Shown piece after piece: positions 12,000 through 23,469 of a stretch of DNA of 64,000 bases. The DNA lies in contig OX442429.1 in the NCBI GenBank assembly GCA_949361645.1, positions 4,257,147 through 4,321,146 on the forward strand, read 5' to 3'. The translations under genes and the position numbers were made by a program. Below the pieces are notes generated by a model. It saw nothing but the letters and a program-made list of their open reading frames with translations. It searched no databases and was not told the DNA's origin. The stretch comes from Spongilla lacustris (taxonomy: Eukaryota > Porifera > Demospongiae > Spongillida > Spongillidae). Position 1 is the stretch's first letter; every line of letters begins with the position of its first letter.

Positions 12000-12185
12000 A
12001 GAGCACCTGCCAACTCCCTTCCTAAAATGGCACTGGCCACCAAACTGGTCCAATCTCACAAGAGATAAGTTGAGATGGCCATAGATCTCTGCAGCCATTT
12101 TTGCTTTAGAGCTGGCCTGGCCTATGGCAAGTAAAGAGGCTAGTCGGGAAAATGCACACTGTGCCTCTTTACCCCTGGGATACAT
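12000..12185 (-). pseudogene. LINE reverse transcriptase, C-terminal fragment
   Basis: The minus strand reads PRGKEAQCAFSRLASLLAI and AAEIYGHLNLSLVR, the same terminal block as in the copies at 8195-8450 and 9091-9665. The plus-strand start of the fragment is bounded by CATACA repeats. A 5'-truncated remnant. Confidence 0.6.
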
Positions 12186-12208
12186 TGCCTACATATGCAT
12201 GTTGATTA

Positions 12209-12260
12209 CAGGGCCGTAGCAGCCACTCCGGCCGGTCAGGCCATGGCCGGACCAGTTTTT
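12209..12260 (+). mobile_element. hAT-like terminus (CAGGGCCGTAG...)
   Basis: The sequence CAGGGCCGTAGC at 12209 matches the form of many hAT terminal inverted repeats (established pattern CAGGG....). It is followed by GGCCGGACCAGTTTTTT. The inverse word CTACGGCCCTG occurs at 59258-59268, beyond the far side of the three large elements. Flanking 8-bp duplications do not match, so pairing of the two ends is not proven. Confidence 0.4.
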
Positions 12261-12403
12261 TACCCGAACGAAAAATTATTAATCGTTAATTAATTAATCT
12301 CATGCATAACGGGCCGCGTACGCGTGCGCGTACCAGTCGCGTCGATCATGAATGTTAGTATCACTGTAGTACTATAACTACACATTAATTAATGCATATG
12401 CGC

Positions 12404-12425
12404 ATATATATATATATAATTATAT
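12404..12425. repeat. (AT)n at the left end of element 1
   Basis: A short ATATAT run with one AATT interruption directly abuts the GGGACAGTT terminus. Every other terminus of this family in the window is also next to (AT)n, so AT-rich DNA is either the preferred target or is made on insertion. Confidence 0.85.
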
Positions 12426-13020
12426 GGGACAGTTTCCGACAAAATGGCCCTTCGTATATATATATAAAATGTTATAAAAATGCTTCTCTTTTGAATTGCT
12501 ATATCTTCCTAACGGTTAATGCTATCAACTTCCTATTTTCAACACTTCATACTACACCATTTCCCTATGGTATAATACATTTTGGAGTCTTGCACTTGCT
12601 CCGTGCCAGTATTGCAACGTTCGATACCCCATCGGGCTCAAATCCGCCATAACTTTAGGTAGGAGTAATCAATTCGCCTCAAATTCGGTTTGTAGGTACA
12701 GAGGTCCTATACCTATCGATTTGTTCTGTTCGTTAATTTTTATGTCATCCGTTATGGAGATACAGCGGCGCAAAGTTGGTACAAGTTTCCCGCTCGAATC
12801 GCGCCGTTGCATGTGCATGAACCGCTTCCATTCACCGAAGTACATGAATATTCAACTATTTCCTGTGGGTTGGGACTTTATTAACCTAGCCACACCTACA
12901 AAGCAGGATACGATTTATTTATCGACAAAAGACGGTGAGTATTGAAATCAGAATGTTTTTAATACAATGTTGCCTATGATAGACAGTTGTTATTCGTTAT
13001 CTTCTGTGTAGATAAACGAT
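12426..13020 (+). promoter_or_regulatory. Left terminal/subterminal region and 5'UTR intron of the transposase
   Basis: Starts at the terminus and runs to the ATG. The first 45 bp include CCTTCGTATATATATATAAAATG, conserved at all termini. A predicted 5'UTR intron runs from 12935 (donor GACG|GTGAGT) to 13011 (TTCTGTGTAG), 77 nt, just before ATAAACGATATGG. The same donor/acceptor pair (GTAAGT...CTATGTAG) is kept in elements 2 and 3. No other promoter element is clear; the TATATATAAAA run at 12458-12473 could act as a TATA box. Confidence 0.55.
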
Positions 13021-15696
13021 ATGGCGAAGTCTGACGACGAGCTCGTCGTGTATCATTCAGCGGACGAGTTCGAATGGTACGATAATTTGGACGTGGATGA
13101 GGAGATTGAGAACGGTGGTGACAATGGCGACGGTGAATATGGAAGTGATGATTTCGACGGCATTTATAGCGATGTCTGTGAAGGTGGAATCAACGATGGT
13201 GAAAGCGACGGAGATGACGGTGATGGTGAAAGTGATGATGGTGGAGGTGATAGCGATAAGGGCAGTGATGATGATAGCAGGAGCGAGTGTGATGGTGATA
13301 GCGGAAGCGACTGTGATGGTGATGGTGATGGTGATGATGTCAGCGAGGGCCCAGGTGGTGTACCAGCTAGAATAGCACGGGGACAGTGTCACCCCTGTCG
13401 CATGCTGAATGCCTACCTCACTAAAGGAGGGTGCTGCAAAGACAGCTGTGTATTGAAGTACGGTGACTTGCCCAAAAGACGAGCACTTACATTATCCAGA
13501 TTGGACAAGAAAACCAGAAAGGCTGTTATTTATGGAATGCTAGCTATGATTCGGAACAAATCTGGTTCTCGAAATACATTCCAGTATCGCCTTGACTGGT
13601 CTAGTCCTGTCTGCAGGGATGCTTTCTGTGCCGTCATTGGCACAAGTTACCGTACATTGAAGCGCTGGCAGCAGCAGGTGTGCTCTGACTCTGATGTTGA
13701 GCCCCATCCCCATGGTAACTGTGGCAGGGCTCCTCGCCATGCCCTCTCTCGTTTGGACAAGACAATGGTGGTCAGATTTATAGAGAACTATGCTGGCATA
13801 AATGCCCTCCCTGACCCTGGTCGTTTGCAAGGGACGATCAGAGACTATGTTCTGGAGAGTGGCAAAACACTAAAGTCTGTGTATGCCGAGTATTGCAAGG
13901 CCATGGAGTCCCTGTCCAGGAGCACACCAGCACCACAGCAACTTTGCCCTTACCGACTTACCAGTCAGCTGAAGCGGCAGTACACCTTGCTCAACGTTCC
14001 TCCGGCTCCTCCAACACCCCCTGCTGCACGTGTGGTGAAGTACGTGTCATTTATTAGACTGTGGCGAAGATACTGTTCTAACATCAAGATCCAACCTGCA
14101 CGCAGCGATCTGTGCGACAAGTGTGATCAGATGTTGGTCACTTTGAGGCACAGCCTTTCTGATGAGCAGCGCAAAACAATAAATGTCAATTACAACCAGC
14201 ACCTCATTAAGGCCAAGGCATTTCGTGACGCCTACAATGCAAACATTGAGGAGGCTGAGAAGGAATGGGGAAGGAAGAGACAGAAGGAGCGTGACCAGAT
14301 CCTGGGTCACTTGGAATCCAGGGCCCTGATGGTTCCCTTCACCTCACAAGCCCTGCACCTGGACATGCAGATGCAGTACTCCTTTGACTACTGCCAGCAG
14401 GTGTCACTGCCCTACAGCTCACAACAAAGGGGCACTTTTTATTTCAGGACACCTCGCAAGGTCCAGGTGTTTGGTGTGTGTTGTGAGCCGCTGTGCCGCC
14501 AGGTGTTCTTCCTAATTGATGAGGCTGAGCAGGCCGGCAAGGGTGCTGTGGTGGTGGTCAGCCTGGTGCATGCATTCTTCCACCTACATGGACTGGGAGA
14601 GAGGCGTGTAACACTTCAGGCCGACAACTGTGTGGGCCAGAACAAGAACACCACCATGATGTGGTACCTGGCCTGGCGGGTGATCACTGGACAACATGAC
14701 ACCATCCAGCTGAACTTCATGCTACCTGGGCACACAAAGTTTCGACCCGATTCCTACTTTGGCCTGTTCAAGAAGTACTACCGAAGACAGGACCATGTAG
14801 ATGATATGGATGACCTAGCTGACTGTGTCCGGCAGTGTGGCCAGAACGTCACTTGTGTGCCACAACTGTACCAGGACTGGCAGTACCATGACTGGAATGC
14901 CTTCTTGGGCCAGTGGTTTGGGCCTCTGGTTGGCTTTGGCCGCTACCATACATTTGAGTTTGACCGAGAACACCCTGGTGTCATGAAAATGAAGACCTTG
15001 CCATCGGACACAAACCCCACCGAGGTAACCATGCTGAGGGCTGGAGTGGCCATAAAGGACATACAGGAGGCTTATCAGAACCAAGTGATGCCACCTGTTA
15101 TTAGCCCCAATGGATTGTCCCTGATGCGGTCACTGTACCTGTATGAGAAGGTGAGGGAATACATTCGTGACCCAAAGAAGAGGGACAGGGTATGTCCAAA
15201 GCCTACACCAGGCACTGCTATCAACTCTTCCGAAACACCTGGAGTTCCAGACAGTGACCAACCAGGTCCTTCTAATGCCATTCCTGACCCACCTACTGTT
15301 GAGGGCCAGGAGTCTGCAGATGACACTCACAGTGATATGCAAGACGAAGGCAATAGCTGTGTTTCTGGCAGGAGGAAACGCAGATCCAGGTCTGAACTAA
15401 TCCTTGCCTTCCAGTGCACTGTATGTGGCAATAAGTATGCCAGTAGCTCAGCCCTGTCCCTGCACAAAAAGAACACAGCTCACAAGCAGCCTGCTGTTCC
15501 AGGTGATGAACACCGTGATGTCACTAAGGCGGACAATGCCAGTGTTGACGAAGGAAGCCAGGGTCCACCCTGCAAGCGCAGGCGTAGGAAAAAATCTGAA
15601 ATTGATAGAAAGTTTTCCTGTTCCCAGTGTCCCTTGAAATATGGCACTCAAACTGCATTGCATACTCACATTAAGCACACCCACAATGGTACATGA
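13021..15696 (+). CDS. Putative transposase, RNase H-like core plus two C2H2 zinc fingers (891 aa)
   Basis: Single-exon protein; probable role is cutting and joining of the GGGACAGTT-ended elements in the nucleus. Order of parts: acidic Asp/Gly/Ser-rich tail (1-112); Cys cluster C123, C126, C138-C139, C143; helix-turn-helix-like GTSYRTLKRWQQQV (207-220); C365-x2-C368; core with HLDMQMQYS (D448), VTLQADNCVGQNKN (D535) and PGHTKFRPDSYFG (D577); basic/Pro-rich linker; zinc fingers C799/C802/H815/H821 and C867/C870/H883/H888 with CKRRRRKK (851-858) between them as a likely nuclear signal. The ADNCxGQNKN and GHTxxxxD blocks are those of a widespread uncharacterised animal family (recalled as DUF7869); reading D448-D535-D577 as a catalytic DDD triad is my inference. 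Start: ATG after an in-frame-independent 5'UTR intron. A satellite begins about 130 bp after the stop. This is the only intact copy of six in the window. Confidence 0.8.
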   Translation: MAKSDDELVVYHSADEFEWYDNLDVDEEIENGGDNGDGEYGSDDFDGIYSDVCEGGINDGESDGDDGDGESDDGGGDSDKGSDDDSRSECDGDSGSDCDGDGDGDDVSEGPGGVPARIARGQCHPCRMLNAYLTKGGCCKDSCVLKYGDLPKRRALTLSRLDKKTRKAVIYGMLAMIRNKSGSRNTFQYRLDWSSPVCRDAFCAVIGTSYRTLKRWQQQVCSDSDVEPHPHGNCGRAPRHALSRLDKTMVVRFIENYAGINALPDPGRLQGTIRDYVLESGKTLKSVYAEYCKAMESLSRSTPAPQQLCPYRLTSQLKRQYTLLNVPPAPPTPPAARVVKYVSFIRLWRRYCSNIKIQPARSDLCDKCDQMLVTLRHSLSDEQRKTINVNYNQHLIKAKAFRDAYNANIEEAEKEWGRKRQKERDQILGHLESRALMVPFTSQALHLDMQMQYSFDYCQQVSLPYSSQQRGTFYFRTPRKVQVFGVCCEPLCRQVFFLIDEAEQAGKGAVVVVSLVHAFFHLHGLGERRVTLQADNCVGQNKNTTMMWYLAWRVITGQHDTIQLNFMLPGHTKFRPDSYFGLFKKYYRRQDHVDDMDDLADCVRQCGQNVTCVPQLYQDWQYHDWNAFLGQWFGPLVGFGRYHTFEFDREHPGVMKMKTLPSDTNPTEVTMLRAGVAIKDIQEAYQNQVMPPVISPNGLSLMRSLYLYEKVREYIRDPKKRDRVCPKPTPGTAINSSETPGVPDSDQPGPSNAIPDPPTVEGQESADDTHSDMQDEGNSCVSGRRKRRSRSELILAFQCTVCGNKYASSSALSLHKKNTAHKQPAVPGDEHRDVTKADNASVDEGSQGPPCKRRRRKKSEIDRKFSCSQCPLKYGTQTALHTHIKHTHNGT

Positions 15697-15828
15697 CTAG
15701 CAATCTAAAGGGACCTCCTCCTCCTGGATCCATGTTCATCACACATGGTGAGGTGCTCTGTGTTTCTATATCTGTTACATCATCACCATGTTCAAAAATT
15801 GGTGTCACCACACACATGTACACCAGTG

Positions 15829-18800
15829 TACCAGTGTCACTATTTACACCGTGCACAGAGTCCCAGTGTACCAGTGTCACTATTTACACTGTGCACAGAG
15901 TCTGTTGTGGTGACATGTACCCAGTGTACCAGTGTCACTATTTACACCGTGCATAGAGTCTGTTGTGGTGACATGTACGCTGCAGTGTACCAGTGTCACT
16001 ATTTACACCGTGCACAGAGTCTGTTGTGGTGACATGTACCCAGTGTACCAGTGTCACTATTTACACTGTGCACAGAGTCTGTTGTGGTGACATGTACGCT
16101 GCAGTGTACCAGTGTCACTATTTACACCGTGCACAGAGTCTGTTGTGGTGACATGTACCCAGTGTAAAAGTGTACCAGTGTCACTATTTACATCCTGCAC
16201 ACAGTCTGTTGTGGTGACATGTACCCAGTGTACCAGTGTCACTATTTACACCGTGCACAGAATCTGTTGTGGTGACATGTACCCAGTGTACCAGTGTCAC
16301 TATTTACACCGTGCATAGAGTCTGTTGTGGTGACATGTACCCAGTGTACCAGTGTCACTATTTACACCGTGCACAGAGTCTGTTGTGGTGACATGTACCC
16401 AGTGTAAAAGTGTACCAGTGTCACTATTTACACCCTGCACACAGTCTGTTGTGGTGACATGTACCCAGTGTACCAGTGTCACTATTTACACCGTGCACAG
16501 AGTCTGTTGTGGTGACATGTACCCAGTGTACCAGTGTCACTATTTACACCATGCACAGAGTCTGTTGTGGTGACATGTACATGTACATGTACCCAGTGTA
16601 CCAGTGTCACTATTTACACCGTGCACAGAGTCTGTTGTGGTGACATGTACCTAGTGTACCAGTGTACCAGTGTCACTATTTACACTGTGCACAGAGTCTG
16701 TTGTGGTGACATGTACCGAGTGTACCAGTGTACCAGTGTCACTATTTACATCGTGCACAGAGTCTGTTGTGGTGACATGTACCCAGTGTACCAGTGTCAC
16801 TATTTACACCGTGCACAGAGTCTGTTGTGGTGACATGTACCTAGTGTACCAGTGTACCAGTGTCACTATTTACACCGTGCATAGAGTCTGTTGTGGTGAC
16901 ATGTACCCAGTGTACCAGTGTACCAGTGTCACTATTTACACTGTGCACAGAGTCTGTTGTGGTGACATGTACCCAGTGTACCAGTGTACCAGTGTCACTA
17001 TTTACACCGTGCACAGAGTCTGTTGTGGTGACATGTACCCAGTGTACCAGTGTCACTATTTACACCATGCACAGAGTCTGTTGTGGTGACATGTACCCAG
17101 TGTACCAGTGTCACTATTTACACCGTGCACAGTCTGTTGTGGTGACATGTACCCAGTGTACCAGTGTCACTATTTACACTGGTCACAGAGTCTGTTGTGG
17201 TGACATGTACCCAGTGTACCAGTGTCACTATTTACACCGTGCATAGAGTCTGTTGTGGTGACATGTACCCAGTGTACCAGTGTCACTATTTACACCGTGC
17301 ACAGAGTCTGTTGTGGTGACATGTACCCAGTGTACCAGTGTCACTATTTACACCGTGCACAGTCTGTTGTGGTGACATGTACCCAGTGTACCAGTGTCAC
17401 TATTTACACTGGTCACAGATTCTGTTGTGGTGACATGTACCCAGTGTACCAGTGTCACTATTTACACCGTGCATAGAGTCTGTTGTGGTGACATGTACCC
17501 AGTGTACCAGTGTCACTATTTACACCGTGCACAGAGTCTGTTGTGGTGACATGTACCCAGTGTACCAGTGTCACTATTTACATCGTGCACAGAGTCTGTT
17601 GTGGTGACATGTACCCAGTGTACCAGTGTCACTATTTACACCGTGCACAGAGTCTGTTGTGGTGACATGTACATGTACATGTACCCAGTGTACCAGTGTC
17701 ACTATTTACACCGTGCACAGAGTCTGTTGTGGTGACATGTACCCAGTGTACCAGTGTCACTATTTACACTGTGCACAGAGTCTGTTGTGGTGACATGTTC
17801 ATGTACCCAGTGTACTAGTGTCACTATTTACACCGTGCACAGAGTCTGTTGTGGTGATATATACCCAGTGTACAAGTGTCACTATTTACACCGTGCACAG
17901 AGTCTGTTGTGCTGACATGTACCCAGTGTACCAGTGTCACTATTTACACCGTGCACAGAGTCTGTTGTGGTGACATGTACCCAGTGTACCTGTGTCACTA
18001 TTTACACCGTGCACAGAGTCTGTTGTGGTGACATGTACCCAGTGCACCTGTGTCACTATTTACACTGTGCACAGAGTCTGTTGTGGTGACATGTACCCAG
18101 TGTACCAGTGTCACTATTTACACCGTGCACACAGTCTGTTGTGGTGACATGTACCCAGTGTACCAGTGTACCAGTTTCACTATTTACACCGTGCACAGAG
18201 TCTGTTGTGGTGACATATACCCAGTGTACCAGTGTCACTATTTACACCGTGCACAGAGTCTGTTGTGGTGACATGTACCCAGTGTACCAGTGTCACTATT
18301 TACACTGTGCACAGGGTCTGTTGTGGTGACATGTACATGTACATGTACCCAGTGTACCAGTGTCACTATTTACACCGTGCACAGAGTCTGTTGTGGTGAC
18401 ATGTACCCAGTGTACCAGTGTCACTATTTACACTGTGCACAGAGTCTGTTGTGGTGACATGTTCATGTACCCAGTGTACTAGTGTCACTATTTACACCGT
18501 GCACAGAGTCTGTTGTGGTGATATATACCCAGTGTACAAGTGTCACTATTTACACCGTGCACAGAGTCTGTTGTGGTGACATGTACCCAGTGTACCAGTG
18601 TCACTATTTACACCGTGCACAGAGTCTGTTGTGGTGACATGTACCCAGTGTACCAGTGTCACTGTTTACACCGTGCACACAGTCTGTTGTGGTGACATGT
18701 ACTCAGTGTACCAGTGTACCAGTGTCACTATTTACACCGTGCACAGAGTCTGTTGTGGTGACATATACCCAGTGTACCAGTGTCACTATTTACACCGTGC

Positions 18801-21800
18801 ACAGAGTCTGTTGTGGTGACATGTACCCAGTGTACCAGTGTCACTATTTACACCATGCACAGAGTCTGTTGTGGTGACATGTACCCAGTGTACCAGTGTC
18901 ACTATTTACACCGTGCACAGAGTCTGTTGTGGTGACATGTACCCAGTGTACCAGTGTCACTATTTACACCATGCACAGAGTCTGTTGTGGTGACATGTAC
19001 CCAGTGTACCAGTGTCACTATTTACACCGTGCACAGAGTCTGTTGTGGTGACATGTACCCAGTGTACCAGTGTCACTATTTACACCGTGCACAGTCTGTT
19101 GTGGTGACATGTACCCAGTGTACCAGTTTCACTATTTACACCGTGCACAGAGTCTGTTGTGGTGACATGTACCCATGTAGTGTACCAGTGTCACTATTTA
19201 CACCGTGCACAGAGTCTGTTGTGGTGACATGTACCCAGTGTACCAGTGTCACTATTTACACCGTGCACAGAGTCTGTTGTGGTGACATGTACCCAGCGTA
19301 CCAGTGTCACTATTTACACCGTGCACAGAGTCTGTTGTGGTGACATGTACCCAGTGTACCAGTGTCACTATTTACACCGTGCACAGAGTCTGTTGTGGTG
19401 ACATGTACCCAGCGTACCAGTGTCACTATTTACACCGTGCACAGAGTCTGTTGTGGTGACATGTACCCAGTGTACCAGTGTCACTATTTACACCGTGCAC
19501 AGAGTCTGTTGTGGTGACATGTACCCAGTGTACCAGTGTCACTATTTACACCGTGCACAGAGTCTGTTGTGGTGACATGTACCCAGTGTACCAGTGTCAC
19601 TATTTACACCGTGCACAGAGTCTGTTGTGGTGACATGTACCCAGTGTACCAGTGTCACTATTTACACCGTGCACAGAGTCTGTTGTGGTGACATGTACCC
19701 AGTGTACCAGTGTCACTATTTACACCGTGCACAGAGTCTGTTGTGGTGACATGTACCCAGTGTACCAGTGTCACTATTTACACCGTGCACAGAGTCTGTT
19801 GTGGTGACATGTACCCAGTGTACCAGTGTCACTATTTACACCGTGCATAGAGTCTGTTGTGGTGACATGTACCCAGTGTACCAGTGTCACTATTTACACC
19901 GTGCACAGAGTCTGTTGTGGTGACATGTACCCAGTGTACCTGTGTCACTATTTACACCGTGCACAGAGTCTGTTGTGGTGACATGTACCCAGTGCACCTG
20001 TGTCACTATTTACACTGTGCACAGAGTCTGTTGTGGTGACATGTACCCAGTGTACCAGTGTCACTATTTACACCGTGCACACAGTCTGTTGTGGTGACAT
20101 GTACCCAGTGTACCAGTGTACCAGTTTCACTATTTACACCGTGCACAGAGTCTGTTGTGGTGACATATACCCAGTGTACCAGTGTCACTATTTACACCGT
20201 GCACAGAGTCTGTTGTGGTGACATGTACCCAGTGTACCAGTGTCACTATTTACACTGTGCACAGGGTCTGTTGTGGTGACATGTACATGTACATGTACCC
20301 AGTGTACCAGTGTCACTATTTACACCGTGCACAGAGTCTGTTGTGGTGACATGTACCCAGTGTACCAGTGTCACTATTTACACTGTGCACAGAGTCTGTT
20401 GTGGTGACATGTTCATGTACCCAGTGTACTAGTGTCACTATTTACACCGTGCACAGAGTCTGTTGTGGTGATATATACCCAGTGTACAAGTGTCACTATT
20501 TACACCGTGCACAGAGTCTGTTGTGGTGACATGTACCCAGTGTACCAGTGTCACTATTTACACCGTGCACAGAGTCTGTTGTGGTGACATGTACCCAGTG
20601 TACCAGTGTCACTGTTTACACCGTGCACACAGTCTGTTGTGGTGACATGTACTCAGTGTACCAGTGTACCAGTGTCACTATTTACACCGTGCACAGAGTC
20701 TGTTGTGGTGACATATACCCAGTGTACCAGTGTCACTATTTACACCGTGCACAGAGTCTGTTGTGGTGACATGTACCCAGTGTACCAGTGTCACTATTTA
20801 CACCATGCACAGAGTCTGTTGTGGTGACATGTACCCAGTGTACCAGTGTCACTATTTACACCGTGCACAGAGTCTGTTGTGGTGACATGTACCCAGTGTA
20901 CCAGTGTCACTATTTACACCATGCACAGAGTCTGTTGTGGTGACATGTACCCAGTGTACCAGTGTCACTATTTACACCGTGCACAGAGTCTGTTGTGGTG
21001 ACATGTACCCAGTGTACCAGTGTCACTATTTACACCGTGCACAGTCTGTTGTGGTGACATGTACCCAGTGTACCAGTTTCACTATTTACACCGTGCACAG
21101 AGTCTGTTGTGGTGACATGTACCCATGTAGTGTACCAGTGTCACTATTTACACCGTGCACAGAGTCTGTTGTGGTGACATGTACCCAGTGTACCAGTGTC
21201 ACTATTTACACCGTGCACAGAGTCTGTTGTGGTGACATGTACCCAGCGTACCAGTGTCACTATTTACACCGTGCACAGAGTCTGTTGTGGTGACATGTAC
21301 CCAGTGTACCAGTGTCACTATTTACACCGTGCACAGAGTCTGTTGTGGTGACATGTACCCAGCGTACCAGTGTCACTATTTACACCGTGCACAGAGTCTG
21401 TTGTGGTGACATGTACCCAGTGTACCAGTGTCACTATTTACACCGTGCACAGAGTCTGTTGTGGTGACATGTACCCAGTGTACCAGTGTCACTATTTACA
21501 CCGTGCACAGAGTCTGTTGTGGTGACATGTACCCAGTGTACCAGTGTCACTATTTACACCGTGCACAGAGTCTGTTGTGGTGACATGTACCCAGTGTACC
21601 AGTGTCACTATTTACACCGTGCACAGAGTCTGTTGTGGTGACATGTACCCAGTGTACCAGTGTCACTATTTACACCGTGCACAGAGTCTGTTGTGGTGAC
21701 ATGTACCCAGTGTACCAGTGTCACTATTTACACCGTGCACAGAGTCTGTTGTGGTGACATGTACCCAGTGTACCAGTGTCACTATTTACACCGTGCATAG

Positions 21801-21980
21801 AGTCTGTTGTGGTGACATGTACCCAGTGTACCAGTGTCACTATTTACACCGTGCACAGAGTCTGTTGTGGTGACATGTACCCAGTGTACCAGTGTCACTA
21901 TTTACACCGTGCATAGAGTCTGTTGTGGTGACATGTACCCAGTGTACCAGTGTCACTATTTACACCGTGCACAGAGTCTG
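15829..21980 (+). repeat. 58-bp satellite (type D), left arm of element 1
   Basis: About one hundred tandem copies of a 58-bp unit with the core ATTTACACCGTGCACAGAGT followed by CTGTTGTGGTGACATGTACC and CAGTGTACCAGTGTCACT. Variants carry an extra CAGTGTAC (66 bp) or extra ATGTAC. A block of about 1950 bp is duplicated (for example 17987 onward recurs at 19937 onward), a higher-order repeat. Long open frames exist in it but follow from unit length and are not evidence of a gene. Confidence 0.97.
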
Positions 21981-22027
21981 GTGTTTTTGTTTTATGGTAT
22001 ACATGTACATGTTGATTCTGTAAAAAA

Positions 22028-22115
22028 GGTTCTTCTAAGAACTCGCCACATAGTTGTGTGGCATTTTACAATTACAAATGATGTCACCTTTATTCTGCAC
22101 TACAAATGAACAGAA
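22028..22115. repeat. Innermost block of the left inverted arm
   Basis: AAGGTTCTTCTAAGAACT...CCACAT and ACAAATGATGTCACCTTT here recur as inverse complement at 25507-25600. It shows that the inverted repeat extends beyond the satellite, so the arms are not simply two satellite arrays in opposite orientation. Confidence 0.75.
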
Positions 22116-22245
22116 TGTATACATGTAAATGGATTTGGGTAATGTGTTTGTAGACCACTGTATAAAAGTGTATAGGATGCTTAGGATTACCTACATGTAG
22201 GACATGCATTGTTGTTTTTTTTAAATGCATGAGATGGTATGAATT

Positions 22246-22521
22246 TTGGATGATAACAATAGGGGGAGGTTGTTGTGGATAGATGTAGAGAAACCTAAGT
22301 TCTATGAATACTATAATATTGGACCATGTACATACATTGTTGGATGTTTAAAAGTGACTCTGATGAATTTTCCCAGCTTATGTGTACATGTACTTATCCT
22401 CCATGGAAAAGAATTGTCAAAATTGCTATTGCTGGGTGATATTATAGCAATAAGATATGAAATGGCTGGATCAATAGTACATGTAGATGTGCAGATGTTT
22501 TTGTCACTGCTATGTATTTAA
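22246..22521 (+). other. Open reading frame in the loop, no recognised product
   Basis: An open frame of about 90 codons without an ATG start (first codon would be TTG). It reads RLLWIDVEKPKFYEYYNIG and CLKVTLMN before becoming low in information. Amino-acid use is protein-like, so it may be an exon, but I see no convincing splice sites on both sides and no family. Confidence 0.2.
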
Positions 22522-23416
22522 GGGTGTGTCTTCAATGTTCTGGAGCTGATCCAACCTTCTGGGTCCCCTCCTCCTTCGCCAACCTCTCCTTGGCTGCTCA
22601 CCCCTTTGTGGCTGAGTCAAAGGCTCACTCCATGGTTGTTCCCATTCAGTCTGGCATCTCCATGACTGAGCACTCTGGGGCTGACAGAGCCACCATGGTG
22701 GATATGTCCACCATGGTGGTGGCTGATAGTTACCTGCTGGCAACAAATTCACGTTAGAAACATAAATTGAGGATGTTGTGTACATGTATTACTTTGTGGT
22801 AGGAAAGAAGGTACATGTAGGCCTGACGGCAGGGGAGGAGGTAGGCCTGACGGCAGGGGAAGAGGTAGGCCTGCAAGCAGGGGAGGAGGTAGGCTTGACG
22901 GCAGGGGAGGAGGTAGGCTTGACGGCAGGGGAGGAGGTAGGCTTGACGGCAGGGGAGGAGGTAGGCCTGACGGCAGGGGAGGAGGTAGGCCTGACGGCAG
23001 GGGAGGAGGTAGGCTTGACGGCAGGGGAGGAGGTAGGCTTGACGGCAGGGGAGGAGCCTGGACCAGTGGCAAGGGAGTAGCTTGGACCACAGGCTGGGTA
23101 GTACATGTACATGTAGCTTGGACTGCAGGCTGGGTAGTACATGTACATGTAGCTTGGACTGCAGGCTGGGTAGTACATGTACATGTAGCTTGGACTGCAG
23201 GCTGGGTAGTACATGTACATGTAGCTTGGACTGCAGGCTGGGTAGTAGCTTGGACTACAGGCTGGGTAGTACATGTACATGTAGCTTGGACTGCAGGCTG
23301 GGTAGTACATGTACATATAGCTTGGACCACAGGCTGGGGAGTAGCTTGGACCGCTGGTAGAGAGGAGCTTGGACCGCTGGCTGGGCCATGGGAGGAAGTA
23401 CATGTACATTGTACAT
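22510..23416 (-). CDS. Candidate Pro-rich repetitive protein, two exons (5' end missing)
   Basis: Exon A is 23416-22793 (preceded by ATAACAG on the minus strand), exon B 22733-22510 ending in TAG; the intron is 59 nt with GTAATA donor and GCCAGCAG acceptor, and the phases fit. Exon A encodes tandem repeats: CTCTTQPAVQAT units (36 bp) and then PPPLPSSL/PPPLPSGL units (24 bp). Exon B continues the Pro/Trp character with NYQPPPWWTYPPWWLCQPQS and ends in an Arg-rich tail (RRGWRRRRGPRR). No start codon lies in exon A, so a first exon further right is needed. No known domain. A second frame of exon A (YYPACSPSY units, 212 codons) is also open, because both unit lengths are multiples of three, so the frame choice rests on the splice phase. 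Confidence 0.4.
22817..23056. repeat. 24-bp minisatellite, ten copies
   Basis: Ten copies of a unit GTAGGCYTGACGGCAGGGGA plus GGAG, very regular with only C/T variation and one CAAGC variant. The length is a multiple of three, and all copies stay open in several frames; on the minus strand they encode PPPLPSGL-type repeats of the candidate gene at 22510-23416. Confidence 0.95.
23057..23392. repeat. 36/24-bp minisatellite with TACATGTACATGTA
   Basis: Units of AGCTTGGACTGCAGGCTGGG plus TAGT, mostly with an added ACATGTACATGT (36 bp), sometimes without (24 bp). All length steps are multiples of 12, so reading frames are preserved. On the minus strand it encodes the Gln/Thr/Cys repeats of the candidate Pro-rich gene. 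Confidence 0.93.
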
Positions 23417-23469
23417 GCTGTTATCATAGTAGGAAAAGAGCCTATATTATAATGAAGCTATTGGTTTGC

